Origin: Viridothelium virens
Lineage: Eukaryota > Ascomycota > Dothideomycetes > Trypetheliales > Trypetheliaceae
NCBI GenBank assembly: GCA_010094025.1
Contig: ML991853.1
Span: 1-64,000 of the forward strand
Reading direction: 5' to 3'
DNA length: 64,000 nucleotides
Below, piece after piece: positions 44,233 through 57,324 of the stretch. Numbering within the stretch: the stretch's first letter is position 1; every line of letters starts with the position of its first letter. The notes beneath the pieces are model-generated. The model made no database searches, was not told the DNA's origin, and saw nothing but the letters and a program-made list of their open reading frames with translations. The translations under genes and the position numbers were made by a program.

Positions 44233-47200
44233 ATGAATGCGAGCGGCATGGCAAATCTGCCAAACGGCGCACAAGTTCGCAATGAAATCCAGAACCACCT
44301 TCTTCGACAGCAAGCTGCTCCTCCACCAGGTTGGCAACAGACCACCGCCGTCACAGAGCGCGCCAACTCCGTCTTCACAATGTAAGTTGACCCCATCGGC
44401 CGTCAGCAGCGACCTTGTATCTGCTTTCCTTCCATCGTGCAACCTGTTTGTACAAAGAAAGTAAGCTTGCCGACCATGACTAACCGAGCCTCTCTCCGTA
44501 GTTACTCCCAGTTAATCCTACTACTGCCCAACGAAGCCGGAAAGTGCCTCAATATTGCTTTCACCTTCGAGAGCGAAGCCTTCCGAACCAGCTCATCCAA
44601 GGTGAGTCGATACAGCGGTTGCCTGAGTTAGGAGCGACGGGATCTCTGACCATCACGCAGGAACAATATTTGCATGCTCTTGCTCAGAAGCAGGAACAGA
44701 TTGCCCAGCAAAGGCAGAACAAGGCCGAGAAGAATGGCATGGCATTGGGGAACATGGCACAAATGGGCATGATGCCTCCTAATCAAATGCAAAATCCAAT
44801 GGCTGGACAAGTACCTGCCCAGGGCGCCCAAGGCTTCAACCCTCAGCTACAGCGACCAATGCAAGCGACTCCGCTTCCACAGAATCCTCAAAATCCCTAC
44901 GCCCAGAGCCTACAGACCGCCGGCATGTCATCAACCCCCCAATCCAACGCCCAGAACCTATCACATCAGCAACACCATCCCAATCCCGGCAATTTCACTC
45001 CTCAAGAGATACAACGAATCCAGCAGTTCGCCACAACCAAGATGCAACAAATGTCACAAATGTCACAAGAGCAGCGAAGTGCATTCATGGCTAATCTCAC
45101 GAACCACCAAAGACAAGACGTTCAAAGGTCAGGCGCCAATGCTCTTATGAACTACTGGCGCCAGGCGGGCATGAAGCAGCTTCTGCAACTTAAGGCGAGC
45201 CAGCAACAGAACAACAGCAATCCTGCACCAGCGCAGAATATGATGGCTGGCATGGGTCCGATGCGAGGCTCACAGGCTGGATTTGGGCGCCCACAACAAC
45301 AAATGCCCATAAGCCAGGGAACATCGAACAATTTCCAAGATGGTCAAGACGTCAATGTTGCGCAAATCCTTGGTCAGCAAGCAGATGCCCAGAAATCTCA
45401 GGATGCTGGTCAGCTCGTAGTTCCTGCCAGTAACAACCCGGCTGGTGCTCCACAGATGACCGCTCAACAGTCTGTGGGTGGGCAAAACTCGATGCAGACT
45501 CAAATGTTCAACAATCAACCTTTCGCCAACCAGCAGAGTGCAATGCGTGCACAGCAACATTTGACCCAGACTCAGCAACTTCAAGCAGCTCAAGCAGCTC
45601 AGGCGAGAACTATGTCTCTACAGGGACAAATCGGTGGGCTGAACGGCTCCCAACCACCACAGCAAAGCCCAGCAATGCCGAATCTCAATCGACCCATGGT
45701 ACCACCCGGTAGCAACACTCCACAACCACGGGCACAGCAGGGTGCTCCATCAGGCATGCAATCGAGTCCCGTACCAATGGAAAATCGAATGTCTCAGCAA
45801 GGCCAAATGGGCTTTCCGAACCAGAACGGACCGAATGGCATGCAACTCTCTCGTGCCAATCTGATCCCATCAAACATCCAACCACATGTGCGACAACGGC
45901 TCATGATGTTGCCGGAGGCCCAGTTCCAAAGCACTCTACGGACGATGACACAACCGACACCGCAGCAAATGGCAGCAAGGAACAATGGTAGCCAAGGACC
46001 TAACCAGCCTCAATTCCATATGCAACCCGGCCGACCTCAGATGCAGCAAAATCCTCTCCAACCCAATCAACAAGGACCAAACATTGGTGCACAACCGCAG
46101 CATGTCGCACCGGGGCAACATCCACAGCAGCCACAACCCAACAGAGCGCTGTCGAACATCCAGCAAGCATTCCTACACAACCCTGCTAAAATTGCGGAGT
46201 GGGACCAAAGGCCGTTTCCGCCGGCACTCAGGGCCAAGATCCCCAAATTACCTGAGCACTGCCAGACTTGGGGTCAGGTCAAACACTTCGCGAACGCGTC
46301 GCCCCATACGTCGTTCATGAACAAAAGCCTACTCCAAGCCCAAAGCCAGCAATTTGAGTCGTTTTGCGTGGCAGTCCAACGACAACGTCAGGCATCGGGC
46401 ATCAGTAGTGAAGGCCAAATGGGCAACATGGTAAATCCAAATGCCATGTCGATGCCTGCCAATGGACCTGCTCCACCTGCTCCAATGGTCGCACCAGGGC
46501 AGCAGCAAGTTCCACCACAAGCGAAAATGGCGATGCAGCCACAATTTCCGGCAAACGTCCCTCCAAATGTCCCCACAGTCACTGCACAGGAGATAGCGAA
46601 CGTGCGCCAAAACAACGGTCAGAAAGTGGCAAACCTGACTGATGACCAGTTGCGGCAAATCATTTGGGCTGGCAAGGTGCGGACGTTGCAGAACAAGCAA
46701 GGCCAGGGCGTGGCTCAAGGAACAGGAAATGCAATGCATTCTCAACCTGGCCTTGCTCCAAATGCGCTCCAACAGCCTCGAGCACAGGCTCAACTCTCTG
46801 CAGCACAGGCGCAGCAGGTACCCAGGCCACAAGTCAAGCCCCAGACTGCACCGAAGGTCCCACAGCAAGCTGGTCCGGCCCAAATGCAGCAGAACCAGAG
46901 AGGTCAGAAGCGGCCATCCAGCAATGACGATGTCGTGGAGGTGCCGCCCCCTAAAGCTGTCAAGACAAATGAGGCTCCCAACATGCAGCAGTCGAAGTCT
47001 CAGCAGGGTAGTCAGGCGCAACAGATTGATCAACACCGTCCGCAGGCAATGGCAAAGGCGCCTGCAAACGCAGGCAAGCAACAGAACCAGAGCACGAGTG
47101 CTTCTACTAGCACAAACGGACAGCCCGCCGCCCCGGCTAATTCGAACTTCGAAGAGAAGCGGAAATCGCGAGTCGCCTTACTTATGCAGGAGATTCGAGA

Positions 47201-49211
47201 GTCCATCACCAAGAACAGCACTGCCAGGAACTTGCGACAAGATCAACTTGATCAGCTGGACGCGATGTTGCAACAAAACAAGTCAATCATTGACCAATCC
47301 ATTAGGAACGCTTACTACTACTGTGTTAAGACTGGTGACGAGGTTCTTAGTCGACAGGTTTTCCAACCGGTGAGTAACTCAAGTCTGTATCTGTTCTGTA
47401 CCTCACTAATTATTTGACAGGTTATCCTTGCCAAGGTACTTCCTGAGAGTATTAGGACTGGTAGACCTCTCGCGTCACCTGCGGAGTTCGGCGCCGCCTT
47501 AACTGCAATAAATCAGTCCGTCAAGATCATGCATGAAAAATTGAGCGAGATCACCCAACAGGAGAAAGCGGGCAAACCACTAGCTGCTGTCCAGGGTGGT
47601 GCATCAGAGCCACAAACACAGCTCAATGCGGCCAATTTGAAGCAACACCAGAAAGAAACAACTATGATGAGACAAGCGTCGCTTCACAAACGCAGTAACT
47701 CCAAGACCCCGTCTGCGCCTACTTCTACACAACCTCCCTTCCAATTTGGTGCTGGTGCTTCCTCACCACAGGGTGTTCCCGCTTATGGACCATCCAACGA
47801 GCTTACTTCAGACAAGCTCAAAATACCACCGATTAGGAAGCGTAAGGCGCAGGCAGGTAGCGCTGCCTCAACACCTGGTCAGCCGACTCCAGGCTCCATG
47901 ACTTCACCACAAGTCACCAAGTCACCAGAGGTTAAGCGTGCTCCGGCTCCTGAGCCTGCGAAACCTGCGCCCCCGAAGAACGTATTCAAATGCCAAGAGA
48001 ACGACTGTGACTACAAGGATCGCGGCTTTTCCACTCAACAAGAGTTGGAAAAGCACAAGACAGACATGCACCCTGTCATCGATGATCCCTTGGCCTTTGC
48101 CCTCAGTGCGGTCGCTGAGTGGGATGGTTGCAATCTGGATGGCACTCTCCAACAATCTAAGGCGGCGCCGCCAGCACCTAAGAAAAATTCAGGCAAGGAT
48201 GCTAGCATCGACAAATTGAAGCCCACTAGTGTCACTTCCGCGAAAGCCGCCACCGCAACGCCCATGGCGCGCTCCGCTACTCAGCCCACCGCACAGGCTT
48301 CTCCAGCCAAGACACCGCTGAACCAGGCTAGTCTCAAGGCACAAACCCCAAGCTCCACTGCCTCGTTCGCACCGAAGACCATGTACACGCAATCGGGTGC
48401 GCCCGTCCGCGTTGGCAAGAAGGCGCAGGAGGCCATGGCTGATGCGCAACGCGAATCCGACGCTCTCAACGAACGCATACACACGATGACACCGGCCGAG
48501 ATCGACGAGGCTTCGAGCCGCATCGCGCGCGAGCTGCCTGAGGAGGATGAGGAAGACGAGGAGGAACAGGCCACGAAGGATGAAGATCTCATGTACAAGC
48601 TCGACCTGTTCAATCGTCAGTGGGACGCAGAGCAAGCGGCGGCGAAAGAAGAGGCCGGCAAGAAGACGAAGAAGACGAAGGCCAGCGAGGAAGCTACTGC
48701 TACTGCTACTGCTGCCGCTGCCGCTGCCGCTGCTTCTGGACCGTCTCCACCAGAGAAGACGCCGGAGCTGTCAAGTCCAAGCGCGAGAGATGACAGTCCG
48801 CGGAGCCAGAGGCTGGATGGGGTGACGCCTCCAGATCCCAGCAAAGACGAAGCACTGCAGCTCCAAGGCGCGCTGAAGAGGAAACTGGGGGCCGAGGACG
48901 ATGTCTTTTACCGCCGCCCATCTAAGGATGATGACGAGGCCGAGATCGAACGCATCTTCAAGCGTCCGCGCTACGACCCATGTGCTATTGATTACGAGAA
49001 CCCGGAGATGCCTGAGAACATGTTCCCGCCGGGCACGGAGGCTGACGACTTCTACGACCCTTATGGCCTCAAAGTTCGAGTGGACCGAGAAGACGAGATG
49101 ATTTTGGACCAGGAGGATGACTATGGACGATACTTGTTTGATGAGGGGATTTTTGCGAGTATCGACGATCCGGCTTGGGAGACTCTTGCGAAGTTGGAGG
49201 CGACATTGTGA
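44233..49211 (+). CDS. MED15: Mediator subunit MED15 (Gal11)
   Basis: Tail-module Mediator subunit that receives signals from transcription activators through its KIX domain. Exons 44233-44381, 44502-44601, 44661-47369 and 47421-49211; 1582 aa. The KIX-like region is assembled from the first three exons: NGAQVRNEIQNHLLRQQ, WQQTTAVTERANSVFTI, YSQLILLLPNEAGKCLN and ESEAFRTSSSKEQYLHALAQ. A very long Gln/Asn/Pro-rich stretch follows (to about residue 850) with short motifs such as FTPQEIQRIQQFATTKM and ALSNIQQAFLHNPAK. A helical segment (KSRVALLMQEIRESITKN) leads to exon 4, then acidic runs, an Ala run and a conserved C-terminus (KRPRYDPCAIDYENPEMPEN, LFDEGIFASIDDPAW). Confidence 0.93.
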
Positions 49212-51502
49212 GAGGTATTGGTGGAAGGGATGTTTCGGAGGCTTTGGCGGGTTTTTTGTTCTTTTTTTGTGAGGCGTTCGGGTCATGGATAATTGGGTGG
49301 TAGGAACATGGGCACAGCTCCCAGGTATGAAACTAAATTCTTGTTGTTGGTCGAGCTACACGTGCATTGCAGGTGTTAAGGCGTTTTGTTATGGGAGGGG
49401 AAATGGGCACTGCATTGTCGGTGCGGGGGCGTCGTTGCATCAGGAACGACTCCATTGGGATATGTGCTTTTTTTTTCCTGTCAATTGTCTGTTTTCTCTT
49501 TCCCTTTCTTTCATAAATAGTAGCATTGCAAGCATGGAGTTGGAAGGGGCCATGCACTCACGAGGATACCCTAGATAGTTTTAGCCATAGATGGCCTGTA
49601 TTCTATGTTTTCATGAGCTCGCTGTTCTAAATTTCAATCCAGACGTAATACATCGCTTGATAGGTGTTAATAACTGCGCCATAGTCTAACGAGGTTGTCC
49701 CCGGCAGATCATGGCCGATGACGGAGCACTGCAACTTCAAATGCACTTGCAGTAAAACCATACTATTTTGCCGTGGCCGGCTCGGACCGGTTCGGACCGG
49801 AACTTATTTAAACCTCTGCTCTAGGAACGTTCATGTTACTACAAGTCACAAAGTGAACTTATCAAGCACGGACCGATCAGAGACTCGATGAAACTCTCTC
49901 TATATGTCCTTCAAAAAGGGATCAGACCCAAAAGCCGTCTTGTCTACAGCCATGCCAGCTTCTCATTGCTGCTGGCGTTTCCTACCTAGTCCCCCCCTCT
50001 ACCCAGACTTGGATTCTTAGCTAAGCCGAACATACGACGAATGGTAATATGATATTCCAGATTTCCATCTACTTTCGTTTCACTATGTTTCTTGTCTCTG
50101 CAGACCCCGTTCTCATCAGACGTGAGTGGCTTATCGTCTTTACGGCTTGCAAACATCGTCCTAGATCTTTGTAGCAGTAGCTTGAGCTGGGAGAAATCTA
50201 TATTGCCAGCCATATACGTGCTCATACTAGCTTTTCTACTGCCCAGCAAATACGAGATCGAGTTATCTGTTGACTGGTGAATCCAATTCTTGTTTTGAGA
50301 CAATACCTTTGAAGCTGCTGAGTATACATCCACGTGTAGTAGCTCTCTCTGTCGAATATGGCTATAGTCTAGTTGTGATTATGCAAGGCAGTCTTATGAG
50401 TTTTAAGGCTATCATTTATGCCGGTCGAAAGCTAGACGTCCAAAAACGGCCAGGCCAATGTCTGGAAGCCCACTGCTATACGGTCTTTCGCCTCCATCGT
50501 TCAGAACGTGCTTGCGGAATTGCCTGTCGAACACTCTGGCTGAGCTTATGTCACCGAAGAATCTGCGGAGCAAGATCAAAGCTAGAACTTGATCCGGTCG
50601 AGGGAGAGAAACTTCCGCCCTGCTATACCTAGGGAAGGTTGGACGCCGAACTAGAAGCTAGACTTTCCTTCTAGCGGTACCGTCCAATAAATACTAACTT
50701 GGGTTCTTTCCGTTGCCAGAAAAAGAAGCACGACGAGGCCTTGACTCGAGAATCCTTAAGTTAGGGAACATCAGAGCTCGTATCACGAACGGAACTCGGT
50801 GATTACCTTTTATAAAGAGTCTCAGAATCAATGGTCTGCTCACCTGGTTCGCTATAAAGAAGCGTCAAGATCTCTCCATCACGACACAAAACTGTTCCAG
50901 CTTAGACCTGATGATGCCAACTATGGCTGATTTGAAACATGGTGGGGTATCTCTGTTCTTTCCTGCAATTTCAATGGCTTGAATTTAACTATTGTGATTC
51001 CAAATGATGTCACGAGCATGGTCGGGGTAACGAGCACTGAGTGAGGAGTGTTTAATATGTTTCAAAGACATCATCAGTCGTGATCGCCATGCATATAGCC
51101 AAACACGCCATAACCTCATATCATCGGCTGGCCAGCGGTTGCTGTAGTGCCGAAAGATGATCACTCTAGCCGGTTTCAACAGAGTGATTGTGCCAAAGTA
51201 TGTGATGATGGATAACCACGCGTGACGGGCCATGGGGCTGTACCTTCAGCATCCAAAAAAAAGTTTATAAAAGCACCGTTCGTCAGCCCTTTCTTTCTCC
51301 TCTTCACAGTTGTGGTGGAGGATATCTGCTGTGCATTTCAGGCCTTGCTCTCCACAAAGCTCAACGCTTCTCATCATCCTCCAACGTCAACTGTTTTATT
51401 CTCAACGTCATCAAGTAGTACAGCTACGTCCCTGCATCACTTTGACAAGCGAAAGTCCGGATCGGACTGCTCAATTTGTATCTGATATTAGACGGTTTCG
51501 AC
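49212..51502. other. Gene-free stretch
   Basis: About 2.3 kb without a supported gene. It contains a short GC-rich direct repeat (TCGGACCGGT / TCGGACCGGA near 49784-49803). The only longer frames are 63-120 aa with no recognisable content. The last part is the promoter of the first kinase-like gene. Confidence 0.45.
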
Positions 51503-54113
51503 ATGGCCGGCGTCCTTTCTAAGCTGAAGAGACGGTACGCGGCCACTACCTCAAAGCAAAACTCAAATTCCAAGCCGACATATCCCATATCGAACCCCTT
51601 CTCTGGGGAGGATTCGATTGTCCCTGAGGCTAGGTCGTCTCCAGGACGAGTTTCAGATGATACTGCCCTCACTGTCCCATCCTCCAAGAGCCCTAATACT
51701 TTGGACGACCAGCCAGCCTATACCGACGAGCAACGCCGTTCGATCAGGCTCCCTTCAGAAAGCCGCGACCCATGTGCTGCCCAAGCTGGAGCAGCGGCGG
51801 CGATGACTGGTGTTACTGCTACATATCATGGCCAGCGGAGCCTACATAGTCAACCATCTAAGGCTGCAAAAGGTTCTGTGCCAATTGAGCATTCGGGCGA
51901 CGAAACTCTAAAGACAAGGAAGGGTCGGCTTACTGTACGGAAATTTCGCAAAAATTGTGGCAAGGCTACTAGAAATGTCGGAAAAGCCATTTCGAGCCTC
52001 TTCCCAGAATTACACTCTACAAGCACCCAGGGGTATCTTTCTCGCGGGACACAAACAGTTTCTACTGAACCAGAGCCCCCCACTGTCGGCACCAGAATAG
52101 AGTCCAAGAAACAAGAGTCATCCATTCACGATGAGACTATCAACATGCCACAGGACGGTGCATCTGCGTCTGGAAATATGCAAAGCAGCAAGCCAAAGAA
52201 TGGCACATCAGATACAGATCAGGACAATGAAGCCCTGAATACTACAGAAGATAATTGCTTTGTGCCCAAAACCCCTGCAAACGATCCACCGGTGCAGGCC
52301 AAACTGCACACGAACAATGACAACATCAAGAAATTAAAGAATATCGTGATTGGGATGTTGAAGGAACATAATTCAAACAAGAGTGCAATCAACACGCCTT
52401 CGGAGGCGAATTTGGGTGATGAAGGCATTGACGCTTTGAAAGAGGGATCAGAAGATAGAGCTACCATTCCGTCGAAGGACGCCAATTTGGCATCCAACAT
52501 TGAAATTCCAGCAGACGATCGGCCAATACAAGCCAAACGAGAGACGGTCCCAGAAGAGGGGATCGTCGAAGACGAAATCCTCAAGACTTCGACTGCTTTC
52601 ACAGCAGACGAGAGATTCAATGCACAAAAGGAGGGCTTCAGGAACGATGCACTTAGCGCACAGCATGGTTTTCTTCTCTTCCAAGCTAAGGCGCACCATG
52701 CATCAACGCGCAACACTTCTGTGGACGGCTCTAAAAGCAGCAGTGTAGAGGATCGCACTGTCATGGTGTCAGAAGAACACCCACAATATGGGACCGCCGA
52801 CACCTCAAACGAGATTGAGACGGAGAGATTCGCCAATGAGACAAAAGGTGTCAAAATTGCAATCGAGGATTTAGAGCGACTGGCTCTCCAGGCCCGTGTC
52901 CAGTTCGACGACAATTTTCTGGAAAACAATGATCTGCACGTAAAGTATATTAGGACTTCTGGCGGCAACAACAATCGTGTGCACTTCATGGAATATGGTG
53001 ATGGAGTCAGAGTTTGCATTCGTGTGCCAGACTGCGGAGAGCCTGGAAAGTGGTTTGCCAACGACGCGAGGTCCCTGTCTTCGTCGGTAATGACAATGGG
53101 ATATGTTTCCAGGAACATGCCAAACATTCCCATTCCGAAGATTCTCGATTTCGACGTTACTTTAGACAACGTCACCAACGCGCCTTACACCATCAAGACA
53201 TACATGGAGGGTCACAATGTAGAGGAGCTCTGGTTTAACAGATCTCTTCCCGTTCCTCGAGAAACTCGCCGACAGAATATCCTCGGGTCTCTCGCCACAG
53301 CTATGGCCCAACTTCGAACCCACTCATTCTCTTGGATGGGTACTCTGGACTTTTCGCAGGGATTAGATAGTCCTATCTCCGGCCCGATATTTGACAGGGG
53401 CTTCGGCGAACATCGCAGTGAAAATTTCGATGCAAGCGATGGTACGTACACTCGTAAGTGGACCGAAAGCTTGCAGGCCGGGATGAAGGAGCGTATCGAG
53501 GCCTGGTCCGAGGCCAATGCAGAGTATGCCTACAGGATTGGTAATGAGGCAGGGGCCATACGGTGCATAGGGAGTTGCATGCTCTACCAGATTCTAGTCG
53601 AGCAGCTTCCCGCACTTCATCGCGCATCCAGACATTGATTTCCAGAATCTCCTTGCGGATGAAGAGGGTAACATCACGGGAATCCTGGACTGGGATCGCG
53701 TCGACACGGTTCCAGCATTTCTTGGATGGGCATGCCAGCCACATTGGCTCGGCGAGGATTGGAGTGGCGAGTACGTGTGGCCTGACATCTTCGACAGCCA
53801 TACAATGAGCCCGAGCCAGCTCAACAGCTACCGCGCCTCATACGCGGAGTACATGTGGCAGGCTGCAGATGGCGATGAGGACGTCCAATACACAAGGGCG
53901 TCCTCTATGATGTACGCCATCTATACCCAGTTCGGAGGACGTTATCATTATGACGTCTTCTTCGAGATCCTGGACCAGATCGTTCCACGGCTGGGGCGAG
54001 TTGCCTACCTTGAACGTGTCGCCCGTTATGGATTCGCGCCTGGCGAGGAAAGCTTCCTCAGAGAAGCTATTTCCCAGTTATACAAAGGGTCGTTAGGATT
54101 ATTGAGGGCCTGA
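51503..54113 (+). pseudogene. Kinase-like (APH-fold) gene 1, frame-broken near the C-terminus
   Basis: One exon from MAGVLSKLKRRYAATTS on. The first ~450 residues are disordered, rich in Ser, Asp and Lys. The kinase-like domain follows: NNRVHFMEYGDGVRVCIRVP (N-lobe strand pair), NAPYTIKTYMEGHNVEELWF (hinge) and RRQNILGSLATAMAQLRTHS. At about 53610-53630 the reading frame changes by +1. The original frame stops at 53638, but the next frame continues the domain directly with HPDIDFQNLLADEEGNITGI (catalytic D..N and loop) and LDWD (metal Asp), and stays open to 54113. No GT-AG intron explains it. A real frameshift, pseudogene or assembly error are all possible. The closest relative in the window is the gene immediately downstream. 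Confidence 0.75.
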
Positions 54114-54760
54114 ATATAATAGGTGGATCTGGGATTGTGGGCCTCATGGCGAGGTTTATTAAATAGTTATTCGAATGCTGGGTGGGAGGAGTGCGTGAAT
54201 TCTGATGATGTACCATCGGAGCTGACCCTCTAATAAGACGACGGACTTTACTTTCAGTCGGAAAGTAATATGAAACGACCAATCTTTGAGGACTTTCCCC
54301 TTTTTGTTATAAAATCAAAGCAGGTGGCACCTTAATAGCGTTTAACTCGATAGGAAATGGTAAAAATTCTTTTTAAGAAGGTTTTGTGTGACGTATTTCG
54401 CTTGAGGAAGTACACTTTGGTGCACATTAAACTCTTGATGATGCAGAACCGCGAGGTCAGAGCGGCTCGGGATGACCCTCACCAGCCAGTTTCCATTCTG
54501 AATTGCGTGATATGCCGATTTAAGAACACACTGGATGTACCTCCGGACATAGCTATGACTTTGAGAGAATCGAGTGATGTAACGTCCAGAATAGTGAGCT
54601 AAATGCTCTCCTTTGTGTTATTTCTCACACCAAGAGGCGGTGATATGCAGTTCGTCTCGGTATCACCGGTTCTAGGCATTGACTCTGTAGGAATATAAAC
54701 TCCTCGATCCATCGCCTCTGGGGAGGTCCTCTCGCAATCATTCACAGCCCACCATTGGTC
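54114..54760. promoter_or_regulatory. Spacer between the kinase-like paralogues
   Basis: About 650 bp holding the promoter of the second paralogue. Only one short non-conserved frame is present. Confidence 0.45.
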
Positions 54761-56988
54761 ATGGCACGTCTACAGAAACGGCCGCCAGGGTCAAAGCAGC
54801 AGACTCGCAAAGAACTTGAGATTATCTGGAAGAAGGGCGTACAACAACTCCATAAGCTCAAGGCTGCCGTTCGCTCTCAAGGCAACACTCGAGAGCAAGC
54901 CCAGGAACAAGATCTCGAACAGCAAAGATTCTCGGCTGCCAGAAAGTTGATCCCTAACATACCATTCAGAAAGAGCAACATCATCAAAGGGGTCAAGGCT
55001 AAATTCCATCGCGGCTTCAATAAAAATAATGAGGAATCGCCTGCCGCGGTAGGGAATGGTGAGCAAAATATGCTCGCGCTGAGCACGAAATCTAACGTCC
55101 TTGACCTATTGCGATGCTGATTGCCCTCTTTTCAGATTTATTCCCAAGCGCGAATACCATCATAGAAGAACCTGATGACCCTTCTCCAAGAGCGCAAGAA
55201 GGGTGTGGACCCCAAGCACACCACGAAGCTCCTGAAACGTGCGAAGTTCATGAAATCCACGAAGCTCAGAAGACCAACGAAGCTCAAAAGACCAACGAAG
55301 AGCATAATATCCACGAGATACATAAGGATTCCAAGCTCTGCGGAATCAACCAGGACCATGAAGTCCATCAAGTCCATGAAATACCTGAAACTCCTGGAGC
55401 AGTCTCGGAGGCAGTGCTAGATTCCTCTGACACGAAAGAAATAGTTGGGAATTCTGCGACGGCTCAAGTTATGAAACAAAAAAATGCATCTGATCCATAT
55501 AGTGGGACGTTGCAGCTTCCTGAGAAGAGAAGATGTAGCTCTGAGTCAAACTCGTCGCCGAAATTAGAAGGACAATCGAACCTTTCTACGGGGTCGAGCG
55601 CAACGACTCCGCCTGATGCCGGCGAACGGTCTGAGCTTAATACAGAGTCGGAAGTCAAAGACATTATAGAGCAGATTCATGGACCGTTGAAGAAGATTCC
55701 AGAAGAAAGAATCATTGCTTTGGCGCTCTCTTTGCGCCCTTCGAAAGATGATCATCCTCCAGAGGGTATCCATGCACACCTTGTCCTCACAATCTGTGGA
55801 ACGAATAACCGCATATACGTCATCGAGTATAGTGATGGATCCAAAGTCTGTCTACGAGTTCCAGCATCAGGCCTCCAAGTCGATAAATGGTCTGCGGATG
55901 AGGCCGACCATCTCCAGTCGACCGCGCTTTGCATGAAATACATCTCCGAAAACACGAACCTACCAATGCCGAGATTGATTGCATATGACACGACCAAATC
56001 AAACTCGATCCAGGCTCCGTACACTTTGATGACTAATATCGATGGGCGGTCGTTGGATTGTTTGTGGTGGGAGAAGGAAGGCCTCATTCCACTGGAAGAG
56101 CGTCGGGAAAACATTCTTAAGAGCTTAGCCAAATTCATGGCCGAGCTGAGACATCTTTCGTTCCGGCAAGGAGGAAACTTATATTCGAACGATATTACCT
56201 CCAGGCCAACTGTATACCCCGATTATTTGCGGTACCTAGATCATAGGGGGAAGAGATTCGCGAAGAACGCGAATCCAAAGGCTTTACCTGGCCACGCTTC
56301 TTTCCAGGTAATGATTCGCCGGAGGCTTCGAAACTGGTCCATTGGGATGAGGACCTGGTGCACCAAGGAAGGAGACGTCGAGAAGCTCAATTACTACAAC
56401 GGTGTAAGCAAATTCTACGAGCTTCTCATCAGCCATCTGCCGCAAATAAACGCATCCTCCAGCGCAGCAGCTCCAATGTCAGAACACTTCTTTGTCTCAC
56501 CTCCAGACAATGATCTCCAGAATATTCTTGCGGACGAGCACGGAAATATCACCGGTTTTATTGACTGGGACAGCATTGAGAGTCTCCCTGCGTACCTGAG
56601 CTGGGCTGGCCAGCCTATATTTCTACGGGCCGACTGGATGGAAGATTACGATTAGCCCGTCGCTTCGGGACAGTCCAATTCGCCAACCGAGCTTGCACAC
56701 TATCGCAAACAATACGCGCAGTACCTCGCGGAGGCGTGTGGAGACACTGATGGTGGTGTTACTGGCTTCACCGAAAAGGCCGCGATGCTCCAGGCTCTGT
56801 GGGATAGTTTTGGCAGAAGCCATCACGAGGAGACTGCGCGTAAGTTTCTGGAGATTTTGCTTCCACGCGTTGATATGCGCGGCCACATGATACGCTTGGG
56901 CATGGTTTGGTTAGATGGAGAGGAGGAATGGATGCACAGGGAGGTAGAGGCACTCTTCGCTCCCACGATTATGAGCACAGTCGGCTAG
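54761..56988 (+). pseudogene. Kinase-like (APH-fold) gene 2, with one in-frame stop near the C-terminus
   Basis: Exons 54761-55058 and 55136-56988. The intron is 77 nt (GTGAGC...TTTTCAG) and the phase is kept. The N-terminus is basic (MARLQKRPPGSKQQTRKELE). A His/Glu/Thr/Asn-rich repeat of HEIHEAQKTNEAQKTNEEHN type follows at about residues 125-160. Kinase-like domain: NNRIYVIEYSDGSKVCLRVP, PYTLMTNIDGRSLDCLWW and ERRENILKSLAKFMAELRHL, then PDNDLQNILADEHGNITGFI and DWD. A TAG at 56653-56655 interrupts the frame where paralogue 1 has Trp; the same frame then stays open for 110 codons with clear similarity (LAHYRKQYAQYLAEACGD), ending at 56988. The His of the HxD loop is missing (SPPD). TGG to TAG is a C-to-T change at CpA on the other strand. 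Confidence 0.75.
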
Positions 56989-57324
56989 AATGGTTGGGCC
57001 GAGGTTTGATGATATGATGCTTAAGCATGTATAATAGCGTGGCAGTCGTCATTTTGGACTTCGGAGATTCTCCTCCTTTGGGCTGTCCTTGTTCTGTGAG
57101 ACTGCCAGTAGATTGTTTCATCTAGGAAACGGAATACCACTGCACCGAGTGGTATTCCCTTCCCTAGCTGCAGAACGATATGTAGACCAATTGAGCTTCG
57201 GGATTGATTATGCAACGAATCTGTCTGTGGTGCTGCTCTCCTGCTACCTGCATTACTGACGCTGAGCACTAATGATGACGGTCGCAAGAGCAAGACTTGC
57301 AAGTCTCAGTAGTTCACGCTGTCG
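56989..57324. other. Convergent intergenic spacer
   Basis: A 336-bp space between the kinase-like gene 2 end (+) and the ASKHA-like gene end (-). Nothing recognisable. Confidence 0.45.

Noticed and set aside
49770-49803. CGG-rich direct repeat as a Zn-cluster factor binding site.
   Set aside because: Only two short copies in a gene-free stretch; CGG triplets alone are too common to support the call.
53550-53579. A 30-nt GTAATG...CATAG stretch as an intron explaining the frame change in kinase-like gene 1.
   Set aside because: Too short for a fungal intron, and it codes for a segment that aligns with paralogue 2; removing 30 nt would not change the frame either.
56592-56655. A 64-nt GT...TTAG stretch that would remove the stop in kinase-like gene 2 as an intron.
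   Set aside because: Splicing it out would shift the frame into unrelated sequence and delete the conserved YLSWAGQP..ADW segment; the true continuation is in the same frame as the upstream part.
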